DNA of 64,000 nucleotides from Selaginella moellendorffii (GCF_000143415.4 NW_003314307.1:1313684-1377683), one strand, 5' to 3'; positions 44,850 through 58,770 are shown, counted from the stretch's first letter. The notes: generated by a model not told the origin, from the letters alone. Numbers and translations are program-made.

Positions 44850-45912
44850 AGAGGTGAGCTGCCAACGGAAGAGAAAACGAGCTATGCGGAACGCAACGGA
44901 CTCATCTATTACAAGCAAACGAGGGTGTATGTTCCAGAAGCGGAACTAAGGAGGGTAGCCTTAGAAAAGTGTCATAACGGATCTCTTGCGGGACACGGCG
45001 GAGTGCCCAAAACGATGGGCTTACTCAAGAGAAAGTACCATTGGCCAGATATGGCTAAGGATGTCCAAGACTATGTAAAGACATGTCCAACATGTCAGCC
45101 GGTCAAAGCCGTGACTAAGGCTAGTGGGGGCTTGTTGCAAAGCATCCCAATTCCAGATCGTTCGTGGAAATGTCTTACGATGGACTTCATCATGGGACTT
45201 CCCCCAAGCGAGGGGTTTGATGCGATATTCGTGGTGGTGGACTGGTTTTCGAAAATGGCACATTTCATACCCACCACAACGGAAGTGGATGCAGAAGGTG
45301 TGGCGAAGCTGTTCTTCGAACAAGTGGTTCGAGTGCGGGGAAGGCCAGAAGAGATCATCTCAGATCGAGATAAGATCTTCACTAGTAGGTTCTAAAGGAC
45401 TCTCCTGGAACAGTATCGCACCAAGTTGAAATTCAGCACAACCTATCACCCACAGACAGGTATGGGGTATGGGGTATTAAGTCAAGTTTGGTGGCACTAA
45501 CACTTCTTGACAGACGGACAAACGGAAAGGGTGAATAGGCAGCTGGAGGATTATTTGCGATGCTATGTCTCGGGAGACCAGACCGATTGGGTAAGTCATT
45601 TGGGACTTGCGGAAATGTGTTATAACAACTCACCACATTTGAGTATCGGGGTGAGTCCATGGGAACTCATCAATGCGCGAGCTATTGAAGGTCCTGTGGA
45701 ACTCGGCATGGCCGAGTATCATGGAGAGCTACCAGTAGTGGAGGCATTCACGGCAGAAAGACTCAACATTTGGAATCTAGTGAGGGATTCCTTGGAACGG
45801 GCGCAACAAAGGCAAACCAAGTACGCGAACCAGAAGCGCCGGGACATAGAGTTCCAAGCTGGGGAGAAGGTGTGGTTGAACACCAAGAACCTCAGGCTAC
45901 CAAGTGGGATCA
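44850..45912 (+). pseudogene. E3 integrase, 5' portion up to transposon copy 2
   Basis: Contains the HHCC zinc region (CHNGSLAGHGGVPKT, then CPTCQ) and the catalytic core with Asp in TMDFIMGLP, Asp in ISDRDKIF and Glu in the GQTER block. A stop (TAA) precedes the third block, and a 54-base intron-like insertion sits just before it. The downstream domain continues to 45912, where transposon copy 2 interrupts it; the reading resumes in frame at 59693 after removal of copy 2 and one duplication. Confidence 0.85.
45460..45513 (+). other. Intron-like insertion in E3 integrase
   Basis: 54 bases starting GTATGG and ending TTGACAG, with an internal stop and a plant-type branch site CACTAAC about 13 bases before the acceptor. 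Removing it joins the conserved integrase sequence without gain or loss. The same insertion occurs in E4. Confidence 0.72.
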
Positions 45913-45936
45913 AAGCTCTATTTTGTTAAAGTGGGA
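45913..45936 (+). repeat. Terminal inverted repeat, copy 2 left
   Basis: 24 bases beginning AAGCTCTATTTTG, preceded by target duplication ATCA. Confidence 0.92.
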
Positions 45937-46354
45937 ATTGTCATTATCCCACTTGTAAAATAAGGTTTCCAAACCTTTATATAGTATATAAATATAACAA
46001 AATTCAACTGCATTGAGGCACATGCCATTTTATTTTAAACAAGGAAATGTCTACTCAATCACTTCTCCTCCCCCTGCCACTGCTTCACCTCTCTCTTCTC
46101 CTTGTCATCGTCGTCCAATTTCTTTCCATCCTTTTAATATTGGCTCAGTTGCTCCGAGTTTAGGTGGAGCCCAAGTCCCCATTCAATCTTTACTTTCCCC
46201 TTATTAATAAAACAACTTCGTAGACTTCCAATAACATGCTGTAACACTTCTAGTATAATGCAAATCCTCTCAAAGAATTGTCTTTTAATATTAATACAAT
46301 GGCATGGAACCCCATGCCATAATAAGTTACATTTTTAAATAAATACATGCCATC

Positions 46355-49300
46355 TCAGACTGTTATTTTTTGCCTCCAACGCCTATACAATAATCTTGGA
46401 ATTTCATCACTCTCCACACTATCAGGATTTAAACCCAATAGTAATGCCATCTTTTCTCTAATACGTCCACGCTCATGTTTAGTGGTCGAAGAACCCATCC
46501 GGTTGAGTAGATTATGGAGATGCGGATAGTGCTTGGCTAGACAATATACATGCCATAAATGATGACTGGTGTCTGTCCAATCAAATGGCTTCTGATATAC
46601 CATTCCATCTGCCATTTGGTTGATTTCTGCAGCCACCTCCTGGACTGGCCGGTTCTCTATCACCATCGCTCCAAGCCGTTTTGCAAGGTCCCCCAAAACA
46701 TACGATTTCTTCTCCCTAGTTTCCATACTGCAAGAGATGGGGTGCACTGCATATGTGTGCGTGTTCGCTGCAGTTTTAATCGGCGAGTCATCAATAATGA
46801 GGATTTCACTTGACCTAGCAGTCCGGTTCATCACTACAGCCTCTGGCTTGACGAAGATGGGCTTGCTACCCCTCACATGGACCATAGTCAAGCAATCCTC
46901 CTACGTTAGGAGAAAGTCAAATGGTAATATTACTCGCGTCTGATCGTGCATCATCAGTAGCAACGTTAATGCATTGTGGCGCATCATGGATGTCCAAACT
47001 CCCAACTGCAAATTGAACCCGGCCCTCTGTTTTAAGTGTCGCATGGTCATTATTAGATCCCGCAGTTTCTCCCGTGTGATTAATGTGAATCTGTCTCTTT
47101 TGACCAACTTGCGACCGCAGACTTTGGAGGGTGCAGTGACATTCGAGGACGAGCCACGCTCATAGGAGAAAAGGACACCGTTCAGATCAAAAACAATACA
47201 GTACCTTCGCCGTGACTTTGAAATGAAATGCGTCAGCATAAAAAATAGTACAAGTCAATTTTACCATCTACAATATTAGCGAATGGTGCTCCCGATGGTC
47301 GTTGAGAGGGTTTTGGTTGAGGAAACGTGAAGGGCGGAAATACTCTCCTTTGCAATGTGGGGTCAATCGCATCTGATGGCATGTGGGCACATGCCATTTC
47401 AGCTGTAGACTCTGGTACAACTGGCTCAATAGTGGTATGGGGTGGTTCCGATGGCGTGTGATCACACGCCATTTCAGCTGGTGCCTCCGTTGGCAAAGTG
47501 GACATGACCGAACAGGCAGCAGGGGCGGTGTAGGGAGGTTCCAATGGCGCGTAGTCAGACGATTGGGCACACGTTGAGTCCGTTGGAAATGAGGATACGA
47601 CCGGCTCGGCAGCTGGGGCGGCCTCATGCGGGTCCAATGGCGCCTGGTCACCGTCAGTTGGATACGTGGACAAGATTGACTCAGTGGTATGGGCAGCATC
47701 AAGTGGAGCGTGGTCAGTTTGCTTGGCGTTGATATGGATAGTAGCCTCCACCAGCTCTGATGACTCTTGCAGGCAAGTAGAGTCCACTGGCGGATCCATA
47801 TGCATGTCCAAATATCTCCCTTCGATTGAGATGGTATCCTCCCTACTGGCTACTAAAAACAAACTCATTAGCACATTGAATCGACTATACTGTATTTACC
47901 ATCAACTGCTATTGAGGAACTAGGACCGATATCACTTGGGCGCACTGCTGATTCTGAAGGATTGGACATACGTTTCGACCCTTGCTTGGCACTATCCTTC
48001 CTCGACACTAAAGGCTAGAGTTTGTATCTTAATTCAACTGAATAATCTCTACTTACCATTTGTTTTGCAACCTACATGGACAATGTTAGAAATGGTAAAA
48101 GGTTAGGAATGGATGTACTATTATTTACCTGATGGTTTGTCTTGTATGACCTTCCTCCGTTGCTCTTTGGCCACCTCAGGCTGGCCATCGTCGTCATCAT
48201 CGTCGTCGTTGTTATTGTGATCGTCACCATTGTGAGGATCATCCAAGTCCTCTTCGTCCTCCTCTTCTTCGTCCTCCTCTTCTTTGACCTCCTCTTCTTT
48301 GTCCTCCTCTTCGTCCTTCTGCTCTTCCTGCTCATTATCTTTCTCTGGCTCCTCATCCCCCTCCTGCATTTCTTCCATAGGCTGCTCAGGCTGGATGGCT
48401 TGTTCTTCCAGGACCATCTTGGGAAAATCATCTGGCCGAGTCTCCATCTCAAAATACAAGACATCCATAGCCTGTTTTAGTGCGTGACCTAGGACCGTAT
48501 CCTCACCTGACTATCTTAACATGGTTTCTGCACGTTCTTGCACCCTTCGAAGACGACGAGATGAGAAAAACGTGGCCCTGACTTGAAAAACATCCCTCAT
48601 CCATTGTACCTCTCCATTGAGATTGGGGAAGGGGAGTCCGCCATAGGAATCTGAGTCAGGAGGTGGTGACTAGCTGCTTTCACTCAGCCCTTGATCTGCA
48701 ATGAATGGCATGAGCACACACGCCATAACCGCGAGGCATTACCTATCATCTTTTCGTTGCCCTTCTTCCTTTTCGAATCAAACGCCTCTGATCCCGACGA
48801 CTGTCCAACGTGCTTTCGCTTTTTATGACCACTGTCAGTTTGAGCTTGGCTGGTGCTTGCCTGTTTTGCCTTTGAAGAAGTGTCTCCTGCAAGGAATGGC
48901 ATGAGACCACACGCCATTGCAAATATAATTTGTACCTCATTTTTTCCTATTGCTTGTCTGTTTGTCCTTCTTCGACGTGCCACCAGTGCGCTTTTCAATC
49001 CTCGTGTCTGAATATTCACAACGATCTATAATCAAAATGGCGTGAGGCCTCACATGACCTTACTTTGTGCAGGTTGTGAGCTCGGCCTAACATGGGTATC
49101 TTCAACAGTAGCTGTTAACGCCGTTTCAGCATCTGGGGGTGGCCACGCTCCTGCATACAGAGCTTGTGAGATAACATTTAAACTTAAAGTGCATACTCAC
49201 CAAGTTCGCAGAGAGGATACTGTTTTTCTTTGGCAACTGTAATTATATGTTCCATTGAAGTCACCTCTTCAATGGAGTTTGTCACCGCAACACACGGGAC

Positions 49301-52009
49301 ACCCTTGAGTAGTGCGGCTCGAAAGAATAGTCCGCCGCAGTTGTACTCGACAACGCATTTGCCCTTGGAGTCGGAAGCAGGTGACCCACCCGCTATTGCG
49401 TTAAAGACCCAGCTGAGCATTTCCCATGCTGCACCTAGAGCTTTCTCTGGATTTGAAAGCTCCATAGCCGTCTTCAGTTCCTCAGGCACGGGTAAATTGA
49501 CCTCCCTCAGATCAATTCGATCGGCCTTGTCGAACGAAGCTAGGAAGTCACTCCAGTCCCACTCTGCTGCAGGACCAATAACAACGGCGAGTGTGAAGAT
49601 GCGGACATTCGTCGGTATCTTCTTCTTAGCCATTATCCCATGGATCTCCTGCATCTCTTTGCCTTTCAACCGAGCCTTCACCTCATTCAAGGCCTTCCAG
49701 AACTTGTGATAGGATTCGGAGTCATAGATCATATAGTGGACTGAAGATTCCACCTCCGCAAGTCCCACCATTAAGTCAATGATGGAGCTGACTTCGTCTG
49801 CATGAGTGATCTCCTCGTTTGTGAAGTCCATCACACAAAAGATGTTCTTGACCTGCTCATCTCCGCGGGAAACGATGCTCCTCCACCTTTGATCCTCATC
49901 CGAATTCACATATACCCGGTAAGGTTCTCGATAGGCCTCTGCTGCGGGGTCGAGCTGTTTCTGAAGCCGGCGGTCGACATCCCTCTTAATGAAATTTGGA
50001 TACTGATCCAACTTCTCAGCTTTACTTTTCATGGCATCCCGCAGCAGATCGATGAACTTGGGGGCCCCCTTCACGTACTCGTCGATGTCTTCATTTGACA
50101 ACTCCAGCTCTTCCATCATCTCTTGCGTGGTGTCGATGCTCACCCTCTCCACGGCCACTTGCTCGAAGATCCAATCCTTCAATAGCGCACGAGCTCTCAG
50201 AGTCGTGCACAAGTCCTCGTATGTCACAATATGGCCGGGAGTCATTTTGGTCTTGTTGAAGACTACCTCACCACGTAGAAGAGCATTAGCCACTGTCAGA
50301 AGGTCGTCGTCGTCTAGAGACCGCGAGAAACGCAAGGCGTTGAGCTTCAAATCATTGGGCTTCCGGCTGTCCTCCACACCTATTGAGTTTAGCAACTCCC
50401 CGTCATGGTACCTCCTCAGCACATCTACCCATTTGTCAAAAACAACTTTTGTCGCGAGTAGAATGTTATGGATGTTGAGTGTGTCATTGACCCCCAGTGT
50501 TTTCGAGAGAAGACTTGAGAATTCCTGCAATGGAAATGGCGTGAGGCCACATGCTATGCCACATGCAACGAGGCTTACCTGCCAGGCGCTAGTTGCTAGT
50601 GCACGTCCTTGTCCTGGTTTTTGTGGCTTCTTCAGTTGAACCCAGAGCTTCCGTGTTCGTGCCAATGTCTCGTGCAGACCCGATTTGTAGCACGTTTCTT
50701 GCTTGACATTCTGCGCGTGGGAGATGTATATGATAGATCAGAGGGGCGAGTTGCCTTTTATCAGGCGGACAACTCTTGTCTTGAAGACTTTCTTCACCTC
50801 CTCGCCCACCATAATATCCACAACTATCTCTTGCATCGCCAAGCTAGAATGCTGCCCGGAGACGGCATAGAACCAGATATTCTGATCGTCCAACACCTTC
50901 CTATTGATCAAGTCTGGAAACCTCGTCTCGCCCTTCATTGTTCGGTAGTAGGGGATCACGTCTGCGATGTCAGGTGTTACTGGACTTGCCAGCATCTTCT
51001 GCTTCAGTTTCTCCACCCACTCATTAGGTACTAGTCTGTGGTTGTATTTGCTTTGGATGTCGATACGGCTCACATCGACACGTCGATTGTATATACTTTG
51101 TTGGAATAGTAACAAGTACTATTATCTGCGACAATTTTTGCTGCCTCTTCTTGCTCTTTCTGCTCTTTGCGGCTCTTCTTTTGGTGGGTGTAGTGTTCGA
51201 ACCCAAGGCAATGGCATCACCGAGTAGCTTCTTTTTTGGAGCAGGAGAGTCAGACATCGGCTTGAGCTTGACCACCCTTTTCTGCTTTGGGGTAGTTTCC
51301 AGATCGACCCCTTTCCCCTTCGCTTCGCGAACTCTCAATGGCACTCTCAATGGCTCAATGTTGGAATATAGTTTTTGAACATCGCCGTAGGTGAGGTCCG
51401 TGGATTCCATGTGATCTTCATAGACCCGCAGCGTCTTTGAAATTGTGGGCCTCCTGGACAACCTCTCCCTAGCTCCCTCTAGGAATTCCTCATAGCCGCT
51501 GCCCCCCTCTGGGAAGCCACTAGGATGTGCAAGGTGGATCTTGAAGGCGGACGCTGTCTCTACCACAAGTGCCAGTTCATATTCTTGCATGGAACTGCAT
51601 GGAGTGTCTGTCACTTGGATGAGGATCCCCATGCATTCTTTTCTCCCACCATCTGTGTTGTACAGCCTCAGATCCTCGCCTTCCATCCCGAAAGTCCAAC
51701 TGGTGAGCTCCTCCCCCTTCTCTGCATCCACATTGACAGTGGCTGGAAGAAGAACGCAATTCCTCGCCTGTTCAGAAATGCACAACAATTAGAGCTGACA
51801 GATGAAAAGCTAGCAGCTGGAAATAATGTGAGGCCATACGCCATTCACCACTGCATCAGATGTCTTGAGGCTGCATCCTAAGATGGCGTGAGGCTACACA
51901 CCATCTGTAACCAGACTGCACTCGAGAGCCCAATCAGTGCATGCCAATATTGCTACTGAATGGCATGTGGCCTCATGCCATTTTTTACTTGGCCTAAAAG
52001 ACTTACCAT
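46355..52009 (-). pseudogene. ParB-like / HAD (FCP1-NIF-like) multidomain gene, copy 2
   Basis: Same structure as copy 1: ATG 52009-52007 ends exon 1, exon 2 runs 51767-50579, exon 3 50524-49201, then small exons, and the HAD-like last exon ends at 46355. This copy keeps positions lost in copy 1: Trp instead of the stop at the start of exon 2, and the HAD motif I as FDLNGVL with its first Asp. In turn it has its own damage: a one-base loss in an A-run near 51180, an 8-base duplication near 51080, and CGA to TGA near 50740. The Asn in DLNG, where classical HAD phosphatases have the second Asp, is shared with a plant subgroup of FCP1/NIF-like proteins and may mean weak or no phosphatase activity. 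The gene diverges from the transposase gene. A TAG between the ParB-like and HAD halves is shared with copy 1. Confidence 0.72.
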
Positions 52010-53034
52010 TTGAAGCCGAATGGAGGCGTGACAATCGAGGCCGGACTCGCTGGCGAATGTGCACTGTGTGTGCAGCGGATCGTAGCAGCAAGGCTACTTT
52101 GCCACTTACAGTTGGAGAGTGGCGCTGAAATCTCCCGGGACGCCAAGTGGGCTGCGTGTGGGTGGCGGAGTGGGCAGCGGAGTTGGCGGCGAAGTTACAA
52201 ACTGGGTGTGTCTTGAAGTGGACGCTGATGCACACGAGCGCGATGCAAGCGCGATGGGAGCGCGAGTGTGATGCAAGCGCGAGTGGACGCCGATGCACAC
52301 GAGAAACCTGTAGAGAAGGTAGATGAGCGTGAATGTGAGCGTGATCGCGAGTGGGAGCGCGATGCGAGCGCGAGTGTGCGAGCGCGAGTACGATGCAAAA
52401 CCTAACCTCACACACGCGAAATGTCACGACGGTTGGTAATCCCGCCACGTCATCATTCCTCAGACTTGGGCGCCACCATTAATTTCTGGATCGCCGCGCG
52501 CATGCATGCACGTGAAATCCAAAAGAAATCCGCAACGTCATCATTCCTCAGACTGCATGCACGCGAAATCCAAAAGAAAGATCATGATTGGGATATCATT
52601 TAATACCCTCGCTATATTTATACCATGCATGATTGGATATTCCAAAGCATCTTGTATTTCCAAAAATGCCAGATGTTCAGCTAAATAAAGAATGGTATAC
52701 AATGTCCTTCTTGATGACCCTGCAAAGAAGCATCTCGATCGGACACCACATGAAACCACACGAGCCTTACAATGTTTCAGGGGCATTTGCCATAGATCCG
52801 ACCGTTATTTTGCTCCAAGATTCTACAATTTGGTGTGCATTGACCTTTCCATCGACACTGCAAAGGGACATCACAATCAGATGCAGGATCACAAGAAACC
52901 AACTTCACTAACTCTGGTTTCACCAAGATCTACTTAAGGAGTTATGAAATGAAAGGACCCTCTCTATTGAAATGTGTTTATGGTCCTGACATATCAAAGG
53001 ATTTTGCATCAAGTTCTGTATTTGCATGTTTATC

Positions 53035-53940
53035 GAGCTATTGAATTGCTAAACCCTAAACCCTAAACATGTGGCAAATGTTGCGTGAAGAAAGATGCCC
53101 TTTCTGGGCAAATGCTGTAAGAGGCAGATGCCGAGCAGTTACACGGTGAATAATCTTGGCGCGGATCGCTGACATGGCATGGCAAAGTTCGAATCACTGA
53201 CATGGCACAGCTGGATCGAGGCAAGGACATGATGTGACAAAGTTCAACGTCCGACAGCAAAGTCTAGAAGCTACTCAGTTTGAAATTTGTCAGAGGAATT
53301 ATAAGATCTGGTTTGTCAGAGGATTTGATGTGACGTTCAAGCGTGTGGGCTCATGCAATTTTGATCCCAAAAAATGCACCAAAAAATGCTCGGCGTCATC
53401 TGGCATTATCTCTTGAATGGCGTGGGGCCGCATGCCATTTTCAGGGGCACATAGGAGTATATTCCTAGAATATTCTGACACGCGTGAGATTTTTTTGAGT
53501 TTTCTGGAGATCCAACCGTTAGATCGCAACTAGATTTTACAAAATGGTGTACAATGTCTTTCTTGATGACCCTGCAAAGAAGCATCTCGATTGGACACCA
53601 CATGAGACCACACGAGCCTTACAATGTTTTAGGGGCATTTGCCATAGATCCGACCGTTATTTTGCTCCAAGATTTTACAGTTTGGTGTGCATTGACCTTT
53701 TCATTGACACTGCAAAGGGACATCACAATCAAATGCGGGATCACAAGAAACTAACTTCACTAACTCTGGTTTCACCAAGATCTACGTAAGGAGTTATGAA
53801 ATGAAAGGACCCTCTTTATTGAAATGTGTTTATGGTCCTAGGGGCATTGTGACATATCAAAGGATTTTGCATCAAGTTCTGTATTTGCATGTTTATCAAG
53901 CTATTGAATTGCTAAACCCTAAACCCTAAACCCTAAACAT
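53035..53940. repeat. Telomere-like CCCTAAA runs, copy 2
   Basis: About two units at 53051-53069 and three or more at 53912-53938, at mirrored positions to the runs in copy 1 and within the duplicated intergenic blocks. Plant telomere repeat type TTTAGGG. Confidence 0.75.
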
Positions 53941-54679
53941 GTGGCAAATGCTGCGTGAAGAAAGATGCCCTTTCTGGGCAAATGCTGTAAGAGGCAGATG
54001 CCGAGCAGATGTATCTCAGGCTAGCGAAGGGGACAAACGAAAGCTAGCTATAAACATGACGGGATGCAAATAGATTACTAGGCTGGTCCTGCAAAAATCA
54101 AAAACCATAATTGAAAACATTGAAAATGCAAAAAGAAAGGTTTATAATATTTTTGAATTTTAAGCAACCAAAGGAATGTAAGTAGGGCATGTGTTTGTCA
54201 GTTTAAAAATGCCTCAACCACTTAAATTCCCAAGTAAATAAAGCTGTTTCTATTTTTGGTACAGATAAACTTTATAGCGTGTGGGCTCATGCAATTTTGA
54301 ACCCAAAAATGCACCAAAAAATGCTCGACTAGCATTATTCTTTGAATGGCATGTGGCCTTATATTGCCATAAATGGACGTACACACACAGCATAATTATT
54401 CCTTTACACGGCGAATAATCTTGGTGCGGATTGCTGACATGGCATGGCAAAGTTCGAATCACTGACATGGCACAGCTGGATCGAGGCAAGGACATGATGT
54501 GACAAAGTTCAACCTCCGACAGCAAAGTCTAGAAGCTACTCAGTTTGAAATTTGTCAGAGGAATCATAAGATCTGGTTTGTCAGAGGATTTGATGTGACA
54601 TTCAAGCGTGTGTTATTTTTGAATTCTCGAACTCATTCCTAGGTCTATCATTTTTGTGCACCGTGTTCTTGGTTCCGCT

Positions 54680-54880
54680 GAGCGCAGTGAGCGCTGCTTG
54701 TGTAAGTGGCGTTGTGAGCTGTAGTTTATGCGTCTACGAGCGGTTGCGGCATTGCGAGCGCCATTGCGAGCAGCAGTTTATGCGAGTGGCAGTTTGTGCG
54801 AGCGGCGCTACGAGCAGTTGCGGTGTTGCGAGCGGCGCTACGAGTAGTTGTGGTGTTGCGAGCGGCACTGTCTTTGGTGT
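54680..54880 (+). repeat. GC-rich tandem repeat upstream of the transposase gene, copy 2
   Basis: Counterpart of 22318-22535, with units like GTTGCGGTGTTGCGAGCGGC. Confidence 0.7.
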
Positions 54881-55232
54881 GGCTACCGCTTCCTCTTGAT
54901 ATTCGGCACTTGTGCTTCCTGGTATGTTCACCATAGAATGGCTTAGGACCACATTTAGAAATAGCATGAGGCCACATGCCATCTTGGGCCCTTGCAATTT
55001 CATGGCTAGCGTATTGTCATGTATGTTTTTACTTGCCTGCAGCTGTGTGTATATCAAGATGGCATGAGGGCTCATGCCAATTTTGTGAATGCGAAATTTC
55101 ACGTGGGTGTCAATAGCATGTTTGAATAATGGCATGTGGCCTTATGCTATTGAGGTTGTTTGGTATGTTATGATTTAGGCCATTCTCCAATCATTTTTTG
55201 TATGGTCTTAACTTCTTTTCTGCACTTTCAGA

Positions 55233-58130
55233 ATGGCCTCCGTAAGTGCGACGCATGTTCCCTCCGTGGATCTTAAGAACCGTGCTACATGGATTCAGGC
55301 AAAGGTGTTTCTAAACAACCCCGAGGGGGAGGTGGTAGCTGAGGGCTTAGCCACAGTTGTCGATCCAAGAGATGCGGTTGCTAATCAAGAATTGGGCTGG
55401 GATGATATTGGAGTTGCGATTTTAGAGGTTGTTGACACAGAAGAAAACAGTCTGACTATTGGAAGCATTGTGTGGTGGAAATTGAGGCACTTAGTGTTTG
55501 AGAATGTGAAGGATTCACAATCAAGCACCACTACAACTGATGACAGAACATCTCTTCATGGGAAAAGAAAGTACACCTTCCTAAAGCGCAACCAAAGGGA
55601 TTTGAGCAATGAACCGAAAAGGCAGAAAATGGCAATGGAGGTTCAAATGGTCTCGATAGTTGCTTGTTGCAAGAGGAGGTGCTGTCAACATGCTGATTGG
55701 GATGCTATTGAAGAGGAGAGAGCAAGATACAAGACATTGTCCTGGAAGGCAGCTCGCAATTTTGTGTATGAGGCATTACGGTCATCTGTTGATGCTTCAG
55801 AACATCAGGTGGGGGGCATGGTCTTCCAGAGGGGTTTGGTCTGCATGAAGGCATGGAGAATTATTTATGGAGTCCCTCGAACCACATTCTACAGAATCAA
55901 AACTAAGTTTGAAGAACAAAGGGTTCAACAGGCAGTCTATGGGAACGACGGTACTCACAAAACCAGGGGTCATATTATATATGGAGAGGCAATCTTCAAG
56001 TGGTTTGTCGAGACATGTAGCGAGCAGCAACCACATAAAACCCGCCTCTTGGAAGATGGAACTTGAGACACCCAACGAGTTCTCCCTTCCATGTATACCA
56101 AGGGGGCCATATTGGAAGATTTTAATCGGGAACTCCAGAGTAATGGCTACAGGAAGCTGAGCCAATCTAGATTTAGTAGATTGTGGAGCAACAGGTTCAG
56201 GGATGTGAGTATAGGAAAGTACTCCAGCTTTTCAAAGTGTGACGAGTGCACTGCTATCAAAATGGCTTTGTCGAAGAATTCTTGCATCGCTCAAGAGCGA
56301 GAGACGTTGATTAGAAGGCGGCTCGACCACAACATCGAGCAGAGAAGCTGCAGGACTGCATATTATCATAACAGGATTCTCTCCATGAAGAGACCTGACT
56401 CTTACCTCTGCAGCATCCACGATAAAATAGACCAGAAAAAGACGTGCTTACCTCGACTCAATCCTACCCCTAAGGCAATCTCTTCATCCATGCAGCTGCC
56501 TGTGTCTCTGTTTGGCATAATCGCTCATGGGCATGGTGCCTAGAACTATGGGAACTTCTTTGTACCTCTATGGGGTGGCGGGGGTGCAAACATGATGATT
56601 GCGTCCCTAGCAAAACACTTAACGTCTCTGCAAAGTGTGCAGACTGAGCTGAACGGCCAACCCTTGCATAAGGCCCTTGTCGATCGAACCCCATACAGAG
56701 TTCAGCTGGAGGAGGAGCAAAGGCTTGCAGTATCGCGTGGGGCCCCATGCCATCCCAGTGAATATGTTGGCCGTTAGATTGTAGGGTTATCACATGAGGC
56801 CTCATGCCATTCCGACGAGGCTAGTCGCCCGGTGAATGCACAGCCTCATCCAAGCGAAGCAGAATCTCAAGGAAGTTCTTGCGGCCGATGTGGCCTTCCA
56901 CCCCATCTTCTGCTCCAAACAGACAATGCTGGCAGTGAGAACAAAAGCATGTACGTCTTCGCGTACTTGGCGATGCTTGTTGCCAAAGGCATATTTGAAA
57001 CGGTTACACTTGGCTTTCTCATGGTTGGGCACACTCATGAAGACGTCGATGCCATGTTCAGTCACCTGGCAGAGTCCCTCCGGCGATCCAATGTCCTCAC
57101 CCTCCCACAACTCTACGATGAATTCCAAAATTGCATCAAAGTCACTGTTGAAGTTGCACTTGTGACAGAGGTTCCAGACTTTAAGGGGTTTGTAAGAGGC
57201 TACATCAGGGACGGATCCGAAACGCTGATTGGCCACTCCAAGCCTCTTCAGTTTCATTTCAGCATGTGTGACGGTGCTCCAGTGATGAGGTACAAGATGA
57301 GAGAATGGGACACAGTGTGGCTGCCAGTGGACGGCATTGAACTCTTCAAGAGAGATCCCATAACTGGGGAACCTATGATTCCTCGGGTTCCCCACGGCCG
57401 ATGCACCCGGATGGACTCAAAGACCAGGAAAGTATAGTGGCCGGGATTAGACAGCATATTGCCTTCTGGAAGAGGGGGTTGGTGTTTGGTGGAGAATCCT
57501 ATTTTCAGAGGTGCAAGCCTTTGATCAAATACTGGGAGAAGATTATATCTGCTATCCAAAATGGGCCGGTTGTATATGAAGAATTGGAAGAGTCCTTTTG
57601 GCCAGAACCCAGAGCACCAGATAGTAGTGGAACAATGTCCTCTGGAAATGCAGTGACAGATAACGATGTTGAGGATCACTATTGTGGGCCAAGGAACAAG
57701 AAGCCGGATTCAGCATTCAATCCAGTACAGGTCTGCAAAGGAACGGTCGTGCTTGTCAGACCCAGTAATAAAAAACAAATGATATGGGTGGGGCGCTGCA
57801 TCATTGATGCAGAGGAGGACGCGGAAACTAACTCCTTCAATGTAACTGTGGAGTGGTTCAAGCCAAGTTCCGGATATACGAAGGATTGCCTAGAAAAGAG
57901 ATGGGTGTTGAATCCAAGGGATCCCAGCATGAGCATATCGGTGGATAATGTTGTGCATGGTTGGATGCGGAAGTAGAGTGCCACCATCACCTTGCCAGAC
58001 CATGCAAGAGATGCAGCAAGAGCATTCATAACCCGGGTTCAAGGTGAGATTCATTAATATTCCTTTACTAAGTTTCTAATGTATTTTATTTCAAGGTGAA
58101 CAATCCGAATCTGAATCAGAGGAGGCGTGA
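55233..58130 (+). pseudogene. DUF7869-like presumptive transposase, copy 2, broken by stops and a frameshift
   Basis: Counterpart of 21928-19030. Nonsense codons at 56064 (TGA where copy 1 has CGA), 56541 (TAG for CAG), 56775 (TAG for CAG) and 57974 (TAG for CAG), and a one-base loss near 57385. The first 277 codons differ from copy 1 at about ten residues. The Cys cluster, QTDNAGSENKN and GHTHEDVD blocks are preserved; the first Asp block reads IHDKIDQKK. A short terminal exon (58096-58130) ends GEQSESESEEA. In both copies the stop codon overlaps the edge of a palindrome. Role inferred as in copy 1. Confidence 0.8.
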
Positions 58131-58770
58131 TGGCATGTGGCCTTACGCCATTCCTAGGTGAGATGATACAAATAACAAGTATAAATTCTTAGTTGTTCTA
58201 GCAAATTTTACTTAAAGTTCAAGGTGAACAAGACGAATATGAATTCATCGGATTGTTATAACAAATTGCGAGGTGATGGCATGAGGCGATACACCATTTG
58301 AGAGTGGTAGCCATTCCTATATGAGGTGAGTGAAATATTTATTAGAAATACCTCATTCAATTGTGCACTTCTAAGTCTTGGTCCACTCAGTACTGTTTGC
58401 ATGTTTTTATTTTAATTCTTTCTCTAAAATGTTATTTAGCATGTGGCTTCATGCCATTGCTCTCCACAATCATGCATTGAATTTTTCTATCCTTGCATAA
58501 TACTTCTCCATATATATAGCATGTGCGCACATGTGATATGGTTCATTAGGCTTGATATAGTGTGTGAGGTAAAACAAAGATGATATGACATATGCATTTA
58601 CCAATCACACGTGCATAAATCTAATAATATGGCGTGTAGCCCATATTAATGGCACATAAACCCATATTGTGGGCTTACGTGCTTTATGTACCATCATTCC
58701 CTTGCAGCGTGTGTGTTGGTTTCCTTTTATAACACAACAAACTCCATATTTTAGGGTGAAGAGCGTTCTC

